From the NCBI GenBank assembly GCA_937992175.1, contig CALKLF010000006.1:1-33922 (forward strand): a stretch of 33,922 bases of DNA, given 5' to 3'. Numbering within the stretch: position 1 is the first letter of the stretch; each line of letters starts with the position of its first letter. Below, one piece after another: positions 24,800 through 33,135 of the stretch. Position numbers and translations under genes: made by a program. The notes beneath the pieces are model-generated. The model was not told the DNA's origin. It ran no database searches and saw nothing but the letters and a program-made list of their open reading frames with translations. This DNA comes from an uncultured Fimbriimonadales bacterium. GTDB lineage: Bacteria > Armatimonadota > Fimbriimonadia > Fimbriimonadales > GBS-DC.

Positions 24800-25374
24800 T
24801 GTCAGACTTAGACATACGCCTGTTTTACTGGATTTTCGAGGGCTGGCGGGCGGACTGGCTGACGCCCGTGATGATTTTCCTCTCGGACGCGCTCAAGACG
24901 GCTCCTGGGCGTGTAGGGGCGCTGCTTTTGTGGCTCTATCTACTCTGGCGTGGTGGTAAAGCGCGGGCGTTTGCGTTATGGCTTGTCCCAATACTTATCG
25001 TGACGAACGAAACCTGCGACTTCCTGAAAGCCGCAATCGGGCGCGAGCGTCCCTGCGTGGCGTTGCCGATTGAGGCGATCACGGGCAAGCTCACTTCGGG
25101 GTCGTTCCCATCGGCGCATGCGGCGAATATGAGCGCTGTGGTCGGCGTCGCGACGGCAATCTGGGGGCGCAGGGCGTTTCTGTATCTGTTCTGGCTGCCT
25201 GTGATGGTGGGGCTGTCGCGCATCTATGTCGGTGTGCATTACCCTTCGGATGTGCTGGGCGGCTGGCTGCTGGGCTGGCTCTACGGCTGGGGCGCGGTCT
25301 CGCTCGCCGTCTGGATAATCGCGCGGCGGCGTTCGACCCCATCCGCTTCCAGCAGCGACTCGGGCGGGGTATAA
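24799..25374 (+). CDS. PAP2-family membrane phosphatase
   Basis: Integral membrane phosphatase of 191 residues, probably acting on lipid pyrophosphates (undecaprenyl-PP or phosphatidic acid type). The three-part active site is complete: K77-x6-RP85, PSAH (104-107, catalytic His107) and SR-x5-H147 in SRIYVGVHYPSD. Five or six membrane helices surround them. ATG overlaps the purM TGA, so translation is coupled to an unrelated cytosolic enzyme. Its 3' end overlaps the convergent smc gene by 94 nt. Whether the substrate is C55-PP or another lipid cannot be told. Confidence 0.92.
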   Translation: MSDLDIRLFYWIFEGWRADWLTPVMIFLSDALKTAPGRVGALLLWLYLLWRGGKARAFALWLVPILIVTNETCDFLKAAIGRERPCVALPIEAITGKLTSGSFPSAHAANMSAVVGVATAIWGRRAFLYLFWLPVMVGLSRIYVGVHYPSDVLGGWLLGWLYGWGAVSLAVWIIARRRSTPSASSSDSGGV

Positions 25375-28300
25375 GGCACAATTCGCGACACGCCCCCCGT
25401 CATCGACACGCCGAGCCACTGGCGGGCGACCGCCGTCGTGATGGGGTTGTGCGTCACGATTAGAATCTGCGAACTATCCGCCATCTGTTTCAGGTAGTCG
25501 GCGAATCGCTGCACATTCCGCCCATCCAGCGCGGCGTCCACCTCGTCCAGCACCATCAGCGGGCTGGGCTTGACCGTGCTGAAGGCGAACAGCAGCGCGA
25601 TGGCGGTCAGCGCGCGTTCGCCCCCGGAGAGCAGCTCCAGTCGCTGGCGGCGTTTGCTCGGCGGCTGCGCCTCGACAATCACGCCCGCCGAGAGAGGGTC
25701 GCGCTCGTCGGTGAGAATCAGTTTCGCCTGCCCGCCTTCAAATAACTGCTGAAATCTGAGCTGGAACGCCTCGCGCACGGCTTCGAAGGTCTTGAGGAAC
25801 TGCTCGCGGGCGTGGGCGTCGATTTCGCGCAGCTGTTGCTCCAGTTGCGTGCAGGTCTGCTCCAGGTCGGCGCGCTGGCGTTCGAGGTGGTGGAACCGTT
25901 CGCTGAGTCGGGCGTACTCGTCGGCGGCGGCGAGGTTCACTTCGCCCATCTCGGCGAGGGCGCGGCGCAGCCGTTCGAGTTCCGCGCGAGCGACGGGCGG
26001 CTTTTCGGGCAACGGCGCATCGTCGTCTGACAGCGGTTCATCTGGCACGAGGCGCGCCCAGTGTTCCTGCAGCTCGGCGAGTTTGACTTCGCCGCGCGCC
26101 AGCTGCAAGTCCAGCGCGCGTTCCCGTTCGGCGTACTGGCTCAGTTCGTTGCGCAAGGCGCGGATATGGTCGTTCACGGCGAAGCTCTGTTCCAGCAGGC
26201 TCTGGCGTTCGGCGCGTCGGGCGTCCAGTTCCGCCTGTGCGTGTTGGATCTGGGCGCGGACGCGCTCCAGCTCGCTCTGGGCGGCTGTGCGCTGGGCGTC
26301 TATTTGCGCTCGCTCCTGCTCCAGAGTCTGCAGCCGCGCCTGTCGGCTCTGCTGACGCTCCTGCAGCTGGCTCAGGGCGCGTTGCTCGTTTTCCAGCTGG
26401 CGCTGGAGTTCGCGCCGTCGCGTCGCGATTTGCTCCAACAGGGCGCGCTGCTGAGCGAGAGAGCGCGTGTGTTCCACGTAAGCGCGCTGCAGGTGTTCGC
26501 GCTCGGCTTCCAGCGCGGCAAGGTCGGCGTCGAGTGGCGCATCGAGCAGGGTCTTCAGCTGCTGGAGCTGCTCTTGCGCTCGCTGGAGCCGGGTTTCAAG
26601 GCGTTGCATCTCGCGCAGGTGCTGTTTGAGTTCGCCTTCGACGCACAGGCGTTGCTGGGCAACCTCGCGTAGCTGACGGCGCAGGGCTTCCAGCCGATGC
26701 TGACGCTCGAAGTGCTGAGTGCGATGGCGCTCCAGCGCGGTTTCAGCTTCCTGCAGGCGCGTTTCGGCGGTTTGCAGTTCGGCGCGGGCGCGGTCGAGTT
26801 CCGCTTTGAGCTGGAGCAGGCTGCTGCGTTCGTTGGCATAGGTGCCGCCCGTGATTGCACCGCTGAGTTGCACGACGGAGCCGTCGAGGGATGCGATGCG
26901 GGAGATACCCTCACCCCCATGCCCCCCTCTCCCACGGCGTGGGAGAGGGGAGAGTGCCCCCCCCTCTCCCACGCCGTGGGAGAGGGGGGCATGGGGGTGA
27001 GGGCTATTTCGCAATTGTTGTACCAATCCCGTCGCCGTCTCCAGCATGTCGACAACCAGCACGCGCCCCAGCAGGTGTCGGATTGCGGGTTCGAAACGCG
27101 GGTCATACTGGACGAGGTCGGCAGCGACGCCGAGAATGCCGTTCGTGGCTTGAGCGTCCCACTCAAGCGCAGAGTTCCCTCGCACAGGCGGGACGCCCGT
27201 GCCACGCGTGGCGCTCTCTTCTGCACGGGCGGGGACGCCCGCGCCACGCACGAAATCTAACGGCAGGAAGGTGAGCCTGCCGACGCGGTTGCGCTGCAGC
27301 CACTTGACCGCGGCGCGTGCTTCGGCTTCGGTGGGGGTAATGATGTCGTTCACGGCACTGCCGAGCGCGGCGGCAATAGCCGCCTGATACGGTTCGGGCA
27401 CAGTCAGCGCTGCGCCGACGGGCGTGAACTCGCCCTGCAGTTCGCCTTTGCGCACGGCTTGCAGCAGCGCGCGCACAGCAGGGCTTGCCCCCTCGCCCGC
27501 CTGTAAGCTGGATTTGAGGGCGCGGACTCGTGCGCGAAGGGTCTCCACTGTGCGCGTCTGCCCTTGTGCCTCGCGTGTGAGGCGTTGCAGGTCGCGCTCG
27601 CTCTGCGCCTGTTCCGCTTCCAACGCATCGACTTGCGTTTGTAGGTCATTCTCCTGCGCCTGCAGGGCTTGTTGCTCGGCTTGCAGGTGTTCGGTTTCGC
27701 TACGGAGTTGCTGCAGGCGGGTCTGGGTCTCCGTCGCCTCGGTTTGAAGGCGTTCGTAGTGCTGACGCGCCTGCGTTAGCTCCGCCTGGAGGCGCAGGGC
27801 GGTCTGATAGGCGATTTCCAGCGTACGGCGTTGCGCTTCCAGCTGCTGCGCCTGCGCCTCGCTTTGCTGAATCGTGGGCGCGAGCGCCTGCGTTTCGGCT
27901 TCCGCCGCCTGCAGCTCGGCGTGTAGCTCGGCGATGCGGGTTCCGCGCTCCGCTTCCTGCGCCTGCAGGCTCTCGGCTTCCTCAAGGAGGGTTCGGGCGA
28001 GTTCCTGCAGGGCGCGCTCGCGCTCGTCGAGGCGGCTCAGCTCGCCAAGCGCGCGCTCCTCCGCCGTCAGCTGGCTTTGCAGCACGGCGCGCAGGGTGTC
28101 CATCGCGCTCTCCAGCTGCGCAATCGCCTGCCCATAGGTCTCCGCCTGCGCCTCCTGCTCCGCGATTGCCAACTCGGTCTGCAAAATTTGCTCGCGCAGC
28201 GCGTCGCGTTCGGCTTGCGCCTGAGCGAGGCGTCGGCGCAGGACGCGGTACTCATAAATCAGGTAGTCGCGTTCCAGCGTGGTCAGCTGGCGTTGCAGTT

Positions 28301-28955
28301 CTCGATACACGAGGGCGCGCTCGGCTTCAAGGCGCATCGGCTCGCGCTGGCGCTCCAGCTCGCACATCACATCGTCCACGCGCGTCAGGTGCAGTCGCGC
28401 CGATTCGAGGTCGCGCAGGGCATCCTTGCGGCGGGTCCGATATAGCGCGACGCCCGCGACCTCTTCCAGCCAGCGGCGTCGCTCGTCGGGCGGGGCGTTG
28501 AGCAACGCTTCGATATCACCCTGCCCGACAATCGAATAGCCGCCGCGCCCAAGCCCCGTACCTGCGAATAAATCGGCAAGGTCGCGCAACCGCGCAGGCG
28601 TGCGGTTAATCCAGCACTCCCACTCGCCTGAGCGGTACAGTCGGCGCGTAATTTGCACCTCGTCGACCTCAAGGGGCAGCCAGCGCGTCTCGTTATTGAA
28701 CCAGAGCGAGACTTCCGCCAGCCCCAGCGGTTTATGCGCCGCCGAACCGCTGAACAATACCTCGGTCGGGGTCTGCGCCCGCAGCGTGCGCACATTCGCC
28801 TCGCCCAGCGCCCAGACGAGCGCGTCCACGAGGTTGCTTTTGCCGCAGCCGTTGGGTCCCACAATCGCCGTCAGGTTCGAGGCGAGTTCGATTTCCACGC
28901 GCTGCGCGAAGGTCTTGAAGCCGTGCAACCGAATGCGCGTGAGAGCGAGGCTCAT
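25281..28955 (-). CDS. smc: Chromosome segregation protein SMC with repeat insertions in the hinge
   Basis: Structural maintenance of chromosomes ATPase of 1224 residues that, with ScpA/ScpB, extrudes DNA loops. Walker A GPNGCGKS (33-40) lies in the N-terminal head; signature LSGGERALTA (from 1109) and Walker B LMVLDEVDA (from 1133) are in the C-terminal head; two long Gln/Leu/Glu/Arg coiled coils flank a hinge at about residues 500-700. Two foreign inserts sit in the hinge: a GTGVPPVR-type segment (about 568-595) encoded by family C repeats, and HPHAPLSHGVGEGG-type text (about 651-683) encoded by a family A palindrome. Conserved hinge words GVAADLVQYDPRFE, LLGRVLVVD and SLDGSVVQLSGAITGGT surround them. 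AAGGAG precedes the ATG. Confidence 0.96.
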   Translation of the reverse strand: MSLALTRIRLHGFKTFAQRVEIELASNLTAIVGPNGCGKSNLVDALVWALGEANVRTLRAQTPTEVLFSGSAAHKPLGLAEVSLWFNNETRWLPLEVDEVQITRRLYRSGEWECWINRTPARLRDLADLFAGTGLGRGGYSIVGQGDIEALLNAPPDERRRWLEEVAGVALYRTRRKDALRDLESARLHLTRVDDVMCELERQREPMRLEAERALVYRELQRQLTTLERDYLIYEYRVLRRRLAQAQAERDALREQILQTELAIAEQEAQAETYGQAIAQLESAMDTLRAVLQSQLTAEERALGELSRLDERERALQELARTLLEEAESLQAQEAERGTRIAELHAELQAAEAETQALAPTIQQSEAQAQQLEAQRRTLEIAYQTALRLQAELTQARQHYERLQTEATETQTRLQQLRSETEHLQAEQQALQAQENDLQTQVDALEAEQAQSERDLQRLTREAQGQTRTVETLRARVRALKSSLQAGEGASPAVRALLQAVRKGELQGEFTPVGAALTVPEPYQAAIAAALGSAVNDIITPTEAEARAAVKWLQRNRVGRLTFLPLDFVRGAGVPARAEESATRGTGVPPVRGNSALEWDAQATNGILGVAADLVQYDPRFEPAIRHLLGRVLVVDMLETATGLVQQLRNSPHPHAPLSHGVGEGGALSPLPRRGRGGHGGEGISRIASLDGSVVQLSGAITGGTYANERSSLLQLKAELDRARAELQTAETRLQEAETALERHRTQHFERQHRLEALRRQLREVAQQRLCVEGELKQHLREMQRLETRLQRAQEQLQQLKTLLDAPLDADLAALEAEREHLQRAYVEHTRSLAQQRALLEQIATRRRELQRQLENEQRALSQLQERQQSRQARLQTLEQERAQIDAQRTAAQSELERVRAQIQHAQAELDARRAERQSLLEQSFAVNDHIRALRNELSQYAERERALDLQLARGEVKLAELQEHWARLVPDEPLSDDDAPLPEKPPVARAELERLRRALAEMGEVNLAAADEYARLSERFHHLERQRADLEQTCTQLEQQLREIDAHAREQFLKTFEAVREAFQLRFQQLFEGGQAKLILTDERDPLSAGVIVEAQPPSKRRQRLELLSGGERALTAIALLFAFSTVKPSPLMVLDEVDAALDGRNVQRFADYLKQMADSSQILIVTHNPITTAVARQWLGVSMTGGVSRIVPYTPPESLLEADGVERRRAIIQTASETAPQP
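26910..27001. repeat. Family A palindrome inside smc
   Basis: A near-perfect 92-nt inverted repeat: CTCACCCCCATGCCCCCC at one end, GGGGGGCATGGGGGTGAG at the other, with two CTCTCCCAC-G-GTGGGAGAG hairpins inside. It is an intact, recent-looking copy and reads through in the smc frame. Confidence 0.95.
27180..27252. repeat. Family C repeat pair inside smc
   Basis: Contains GCGGGACGCCCGTGCCACGC and a second GGCGGGGACGCCCGCGCCAC in tandem, 40 nt apart. In the minus-strand frame it reads GVPARAEESATRGTGVPPVR. Same GGGACGCC core as the element at 22718. Confidence 0.8.
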
Positions 28956-29055
28956 CGGGCGCGCTCCTTACGCCAGCAGGTTCGTTCCTTCAATTTCACG
29001 GAAAGTGGGGGTTCGACGCCGACAGAAGAATTCCTGTGTAAATCCCCTCTGGCGG

Positions 29056-29061
29056 TATAAT
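29056..29061 (+). promoter_or_regulatory. -10 box of the Rieske oxygenase gene, leaderless type
   Basis: CGG-TATAAT, a consensus -10 box, ends 9 nt before the ATG at 29071. Confidence 0.6.
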
Positions 29062-29070
29062 CTTCCTGCC

Positions 29071-30165
29071 ATGCGCACTTTCGCGATCGACGAGGATATC
29101 CGCACGGCATGGACGCTGCCAGGCTGGGTATACACCGACCCTGAAGTCTATGAACGCGCCAAACGCGCCGTGTTCGCCCGAAGCTGGCAGCTAGTCGCCG
29201 ATACCGATGTGGTCAAAGTGCCCGGTCAGATTTACCCCTTCACCTTGCTTGAGAGCTGCCTCGACGAGCCGCTCGTGCTGACGCGCGATATGCAGGACAC
29301 GATTCACTGCCTCTCGAATGTCTGCACCCATCGGGGCAACCTGGTGTGTGAGACGGCGGGTAACGAGCGGTTCCTGCGCTGCCGCTATCACGGGCGCCGC
29401 TTCGGGCTGGACGGCAGGTTCCAGCACATGCCGGAGTTCGAACAGGCGCAGAACTTTCCCACGGAGCGCGACGACCTGCTGCGCGTGCCCTTCGCGCTCT
29501 GGGAGAAGTTTATCTTCGTGTCGCTTGCGCCCGCCTGCTCGTTTGAGGAGTATATCAAGCCTGTCATGGAGCGCGTCGGCTGGATGCCTATATGCGAGTT
29601 CGTGTTTGACCCCGCCCGCTCGCGCGACTACCTGGTTCGGGCGAACTGGGCGCTCTACTGCGACAACTATCTGGAGGGCTTCCACATCCCCTTCGTCCAC
29701 GCAGGGCTGAACCAGGTGCTGGATTACGGCAGCTATCGCACCGAGCTGTTCCGCTACTGCAACCTGCAGGTCGGAATTGCGAAGGGAGGCGAGGACTGCT
29801 TCGATCTGCCCCCCGATTCGCCCGACTACGGTCAGGACATCGCCGCCTACTACTTCTGGATGTTCCCGAACCTGATGTTGAACTTCTATCCGTGGGGCTT
29901 ATCGATTAACATCGTGCGTCCACTCGGCGTCGACCTGACGCGCGTGTCGTTCTTGAGTTATGTGTGGGACTACTCGAAGATAGGCGTTGGGGCAGGGGCG
30001 GAGCTGGACAAGGTCGAGCGCGAGGACGAGGCGGTCGTGGAAGCCACGCAGCGGGGCGTGCGCTCGCGCCTCTACGAACGCGGACGCTACTCTCCCACCC
30101 GCGAGCAGGGCGTGCATCACTTCCACAGGCTGCTTTGCGAGTTCCTAAACGCGGAGACAGTATAA
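29071..30165 (+). CDS. Rieske non-heme iron oxygenase, alpha subunit type
   Basis: Ring-hydroxylating or demethylating oxygenase of 364 residues. The Rieske [2Fe-2S] domain has Cys85-x-His87 (CTHRGN) and Cys104-x2-His107 (CRYHG). The catalytic domain has DNYLEGFHIPFVH, supplying bridging Asp198 and iron ligands His205 and His210. Such enzymes use electrons from a reductase, often via ferredoxin, to oxidise aromatics, quaternary amines or sterol-like substrates; the substrate is not readable. Relatives in this size class include choline/carnitine monooxygenase-like proteins. No reductase or beta subunit adjoins it. The start at 29071 is set by a consensus -10 box; the open frame from 28600 overlaps smc. 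Confidence 0.9.
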   Translation: MRTFAIDEDIRTAWTLPGWVYTDPEVYERAKRAVFARSWQLVADTDVVKVPGQIYPFTLLESCLDEPLVLTRDMQDTIHCLSNVCTHRGNLVCETAGNERFLRCRYHGRRFGLDGRFQHMPEFEQAQNFPTERDDLLRVPFALWEKFIFVSLAPACSFEEYIKPVMERVGWMPICEFVFDPARSRDYLVRANWALYCDNYLEGFHIPFVHAGLNQVLDYGSYRTELFRYCNLQVGIAKGGEDCFDLPPDSPDYGQDIAAYYFWMFPNLMLNFYPWGLSINIVRPLGVDLTRVSFLSYVWDYSKIGVGAGAELDKVEREDEAVVEATQRGVRSRLYERGRYSPTREQGVHHFHRLLCEFLNAETV

Positions 30166-30178
30166 TAGAAGCAAGGGC

Positions 30179-30331
30179 AACCCGTTTGCTGAACCCCATC
30201 TGGAGCCTTACTGGCGCGATATGCACGCCACGCTGATTGTGCTGACGCGTCCAGTGTTGAATGAAGTGAACCCATCACGGAAGCGACAGTGGATCGAAAA
30301 ACTTTTGCGCGAGAAGGGTTTGCGACAGTAG
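30179..30331 (+). pseudogene. DUF4058 N-terminal remnant
   Basis: One frame reads NPFAEPHLEPYWRDMHATLI and continues VLTRPVLNEVNPSRKRQW to a TAG at 30329-30331. The start matches the DUF4058 opening (NPFxGMDPYLE...YWRDxH), with MDP lost. The remaining 200 or so residues of the family are missing and no start codon precedes it. A TATAAT at 30161-30166, overlapping the Rieske stop, may be its old promoter. Confidence 0.55.
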
Positions 30332-30375
30332 GCGATTCTTGCAAAAATGCTGCCGAAATATGAATACGCATGAAA

Positions 30376-30457
30376 GAGATTCCTCGCTTCGCTCGGAATG
30401 ACAATCTTTGTCCTTCCCAGCGAACAGTTGTCATTCCGAGCGAAGCGAGGAATCTCT
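30376..30457. repeat. Family B inverted repeat, long copy
   Basis: Arms AGATTCCTCGCTTCGCTCGG and CATTCCGAGCGAAGCGAGG, perfectly complementary, with a 34-nt loop that itself contains half-arm fragments (CCTTCCCAGCGAAC). It ends 20 nt before the ribosome site of the YbdK-like gene. Confidence 0.92.
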
Positions 30458-30488
30458 TTTAGCAGCGCTCCCTATGGAGGAGGCTTAG

Positions 30489-31652
30489 TTGAAGGATTCT
30501 GGCACATCACGAAGTATCTATCTCAGTGGTGATACCATGTTCAAGGGCGTGCCGCTGACGCTGGGCGTCGAGGAGGAGTATCAGATAGTGGACGCGGAGA
30601 CCCGCGCGCTCGACTCGTATGTTTCGAAAATCCTCCCCGATGGGCGGGTGCGACTGCAGGATCAGGTCAAAGAAGAGTTCATGATGTCCCAAATTGAAGT
30701 GGGCAGCCATGTGTGCGCGAACATTCAGGAGGTGCGTCAGGAGCTCTGCCGGCTGCGCAACGCGCTTGTGGAGATTGCCGAGTCGCAGGGCAAGCATATC
30801 GTGGCGGCGGGCACGCACCCCTTTTCGCGCTGGATGGATCAGACCATCACCCCCCGCCTGCGCTACAAAGCCCTTGAAGAGAATATGCAGGACATTGCCC
30901 GACGATTGCTGATTTTTGGCATGCATGTGCATGTGGGCATCGGCGATTTGGAGCTGACCATCGATATCTTCAATCAGGCGCGCTACTTTCTGCCCCACCT
31001 GCTCGCGCTCTCCTGCAGTTCGCCGTTCTGGGATGGCAGGCGTACAGGGCTAATGTCGTACCGCAGCGTGGTGTTCGAGACTCTCCCGCGCACGGGCATC
31101 CCCGACTTTTTCGCCTCCTACGCCGATTATGACCTGTTCATGAGTACACTGGAGCGCGTGGGCGTGATCGACGACCGCACGAAAGTCTGGTGGGATGTGC
31201 GCCCGCACCCGAAATACAAGACGCTGGAGTTTCGCGTGTGTGATGTGTGTACGCGCATCGAGGACGCCGTGTGTATCGCGGCGATTGTGCAGGCGTTGAC
31301 GGCGTTTCTGGTGGATTTGCGGCTGGGGAACTGCTCGTGGCGGATTTACCATCGGGATCTGATACGCGAGAACAAGTGGCGTGCAGTGCGGCATGGCGTG
31401 CGCGGCGAGCTAATCGACTTCGGGGCGGGGAAGAGCGTTCCCTTCGACGAGCTGGTCGAAGAGTTGCTCGCGCTGCTGCGTCCCTACGCGGAGCAGCTCG
31501 GCAGCTGGGAGGCGGTCAAGCACGCTCGCAAAATCGTCAAGGAGGGTACCAGCGCGGACTGCCAGCTGCGCATCTATGACGAGACGGGCGGCGACCTGAA
31601 GGCGGTCGTGGACTGGCTCGCCGAGGCGACGAAGGCGGGGGCGTGTTCTTAA
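30489..31652 (+). CDS. Carboxylate-amine ligase, YbdK/GCS2 family
   Basis: ATP-dependent glutamate-cysteine ligase family 2 enzyme of 387 residues. Motifs are LTLGVEEEYQIVD (start of the ATP-grasp-like core), SQIEVGSHVC, AAGTHPF, FGMHVHVGI, and RPHPKYKTLEFRVCD. In E. coli YbdK has weak glutamate-cysteine ligase activity; here the true substrate is unknown. TTG at 30489 is preferred over the ATG at 30537 because GGAGGAGG (30476-30483) lies 5 nt before the TTG. A family B repeat ends just upstream. It stands alone. Confidence 0.92.
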   Translation: MKDSGTSRSIYLSGDTMFKGVPLTLGVEEEYQIVDAETRALDSYVSKILPDGRVRLQDQVKEEFMMSQIEVGSHVCANIQEVRQELCRLRNALVEIAESQGKHIVAAGTHPFSRWMDQTITPRLRYKALEENMQDIARRLLIFGMHVHVGIGDLELTIDIFNQARYFLPHLLALSCSSPFWDGRRTGLMSYRSVVFETLPRTGIPDFFASYADYDLFMSTLERVGVIDDRTKVWWDVRPHPKYKTLEFRVCDVCTRIEDAVCIAAIVQALTAFLVDLRLGNCSWRIYHRDLIRENKWRAVRHGVRGELIDFGAGKSVPFDELVEELLALLRPYAEQLGSWEAVKHARKIVKEGTSADCQLRIYDETGGDLKAVVDWLAEATKAGACS

Positions 31653-31687
31653 CCCGCACTTAACCCGCGCTTACTCACACTACTGGC

Positions 31688-32654
31688 ATGAAACTCAGTC
31701 GTCGCGATTTTCTGAAGGGGATTGGCGCAGTCGCCCTCGGCAGCGCGTTCGGCGCATCGGCGCAAGCGACGCCATCCCCCCCAGCGTAAGCGCGCCTTCC
31801 GCGTGGCGCACCTGACCGATATCCATCTGCAGCCTGAAGGGGTCGCGGTGGAAAGCACCATCGCCACTCTGAAGGCATTGCACGAACGCTCTGATCGACC
31901 CGACCTGATTCTCACGGGAGGCGACGCGGTGATGGACGTGTTCGCGCAGAAAGCCGAACGCGCCCGCACGCTCAAGTCGCTCTGGCGTCAAGTGTGGAGC
32001 GAGAACTGCAAAATCCCCTCGCGCCACTGTATTGGCAATCACGATGTGTGGGGCTGGAACAAATCCCGCAGCGGTTGCACTGGCGCGGAGCCAGATTACG
32101 GCAAGAAGTGGGCGATGGAACTGTTCGAGATCGAGAAACCCTACTACGCCTTCACGCAGGGCGGCTGGCGGTTTATCGGGCTGGACAGCACCTTCTCGGA
32201 CGGCGAGGGCTACAAGGCGCGCCTCGACGACGAGCAGTTCGAGTGGCTCCAAGACGAACTGAAACGCACCCCCGCTCCGACGCCAGTGTTAATCCTCTCG
32301 CATATGCCCATCCTCTCTGTGTGCGCCTACATCGACGGGAACAACGAGAAAACAGGGCACTGGGCAATCCCAGGCGACTGGGTGCACATCGACGCGCGAC
32401 GACTCGTAAATCTGTTTCATCGCCATCCTAATGTGAAGCTCTGCCTGAGCGGGCACCTGCACCAGTACGACCGCGCTGACTACGACGGCGTGACCTACAT
32501 CTGCAGCGGCGCAGTCAGCGGCAACTGGTGGAACGCTCAGACCCCTCAGTACTATCAAACCCAGCCGGGCTACCTAATGCTGGATCTGTACGATGACGGC
32601 TCGTTCGAGTCGAAGTATGTGAGGATTTCGTTTGCGAGCAGACGAGACCAGTAA
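31688..32654 (+). pseudogene. Tat-exported metallophosphoesterase, split by a C7 tract
   Basis: ATG 31688 begins MKLSRRDFLKGIGAVALGSA, a twin-arginine signal peptide (SRRDFLK) with an AQA cleavage site, but this frame stops at a TAA soon after a run of seven Cs near 31776-31782. One base shifted, the frame reads RKRAFRVAHLTDIHLQ and on to 32654. The catalytic domain is complete: D-x-H (LTDIH), GGD, GNHD, LSHMP and SGHLHQYD, the calcineurin-like dimetal set. Removing one C would give an intact protein of about 321 residues, exported folded to the periplasm. The homopolymer makes sequencing error, phase variation or RNA polymerase slippage all possible, so pseudogene status is not certain. Confidence 0.8.
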
Positions 32655-32680
32655 GCGTTTTCTGCAGGGGTGATTATCGC

Positions 32681-32900
32681 TTGGCGCAACGGCGTTCCTG
32701 CCGTCGCGCCCACTGTAAACGGATAGTAAATCCCTCAAAGATGAAAACGCCCTCTTTGGGTGCGATGGCGTTCCCGCCATCGGCGTCGCACAGGCTGCTT
32801 ACTAAGCGACGGCAGGAATGCCGTCGCACCAAAAGCACGCGCTGCAAAAGGTAGGAGGGCGGGGACGCCGTCGTACCAAGCGTCCCCGCCGCCGCGCCTG
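32681..32900. repeat. Family C palindrome cluster
   Basis: Four hairpins in a row: CAACGGCGTTCCTGCCGTCG (about 32687), GCGATGGCGTTCCCGCCATC (about 32761), CGACGGCAGGAATGCCGTCG (about 32804) and GGCGGGGACGCCGTC with its partner GCGTCCCCGCC (about 32860-32890). No gene fits between the phosphoesterase and the prepilin fragment. Confidence 0.85.
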
Positions 32901-32913
32901 AAGCTCCGAATCG

Positions 32914-33135
32914 TTATGGGGTCACGGGGAACCCACCCGTGCGGTCAGGGTAGTAGGGATACATCCAGATGTTCTTGGATTGCCAGATGTAGATGGCGCG
33001 GCGCTGTCCCCCTGAGTCCGCTTCCTTCAGTTCGTACCACTTCGCGTGTCCATCCACGAAGGTGAGGTTGTCGCCGTTTTTATGCGTCACGCGGGGACGA
33101 ATCTTGTTGTAGAAGTCGGGCGTCTCGATGGTCAC
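32914..33135 (-). pseudogene. C-terminal fragment of a DUF1559-like prepilin
   Basis: Encodes VTIETPDFYNKIRPRVTHKN and NLTFVDGHAKWYELKEA, ending YYPDRTGGFPVTP. The FVDGHAKW motif and C-terminal layout match prepilins like the one at 13757, but the signal, N-terminal helix and central part are missing. It overlaps the upstream secreted-protein fragment by GTGA (GTG at 33135). Without the N-methylated helix it cannot be assembled. Probably the right half of a deletion that fused two exported-protein genes. Confidence 0.7.

Noticed and set aside
25570-28864. Numerous plus-strand and minus-strand frames inside smc
   Set aside because: They are Arg/Ser/Ala-rich mirror readings of the coiled coils, with no start signals or recognisable domains.
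28600-29070. Upstream extension of the Rieske oxygenase
   Set aside because: It runs antisense to smc, and a consensus -10 box precedes the ATG at 29071.
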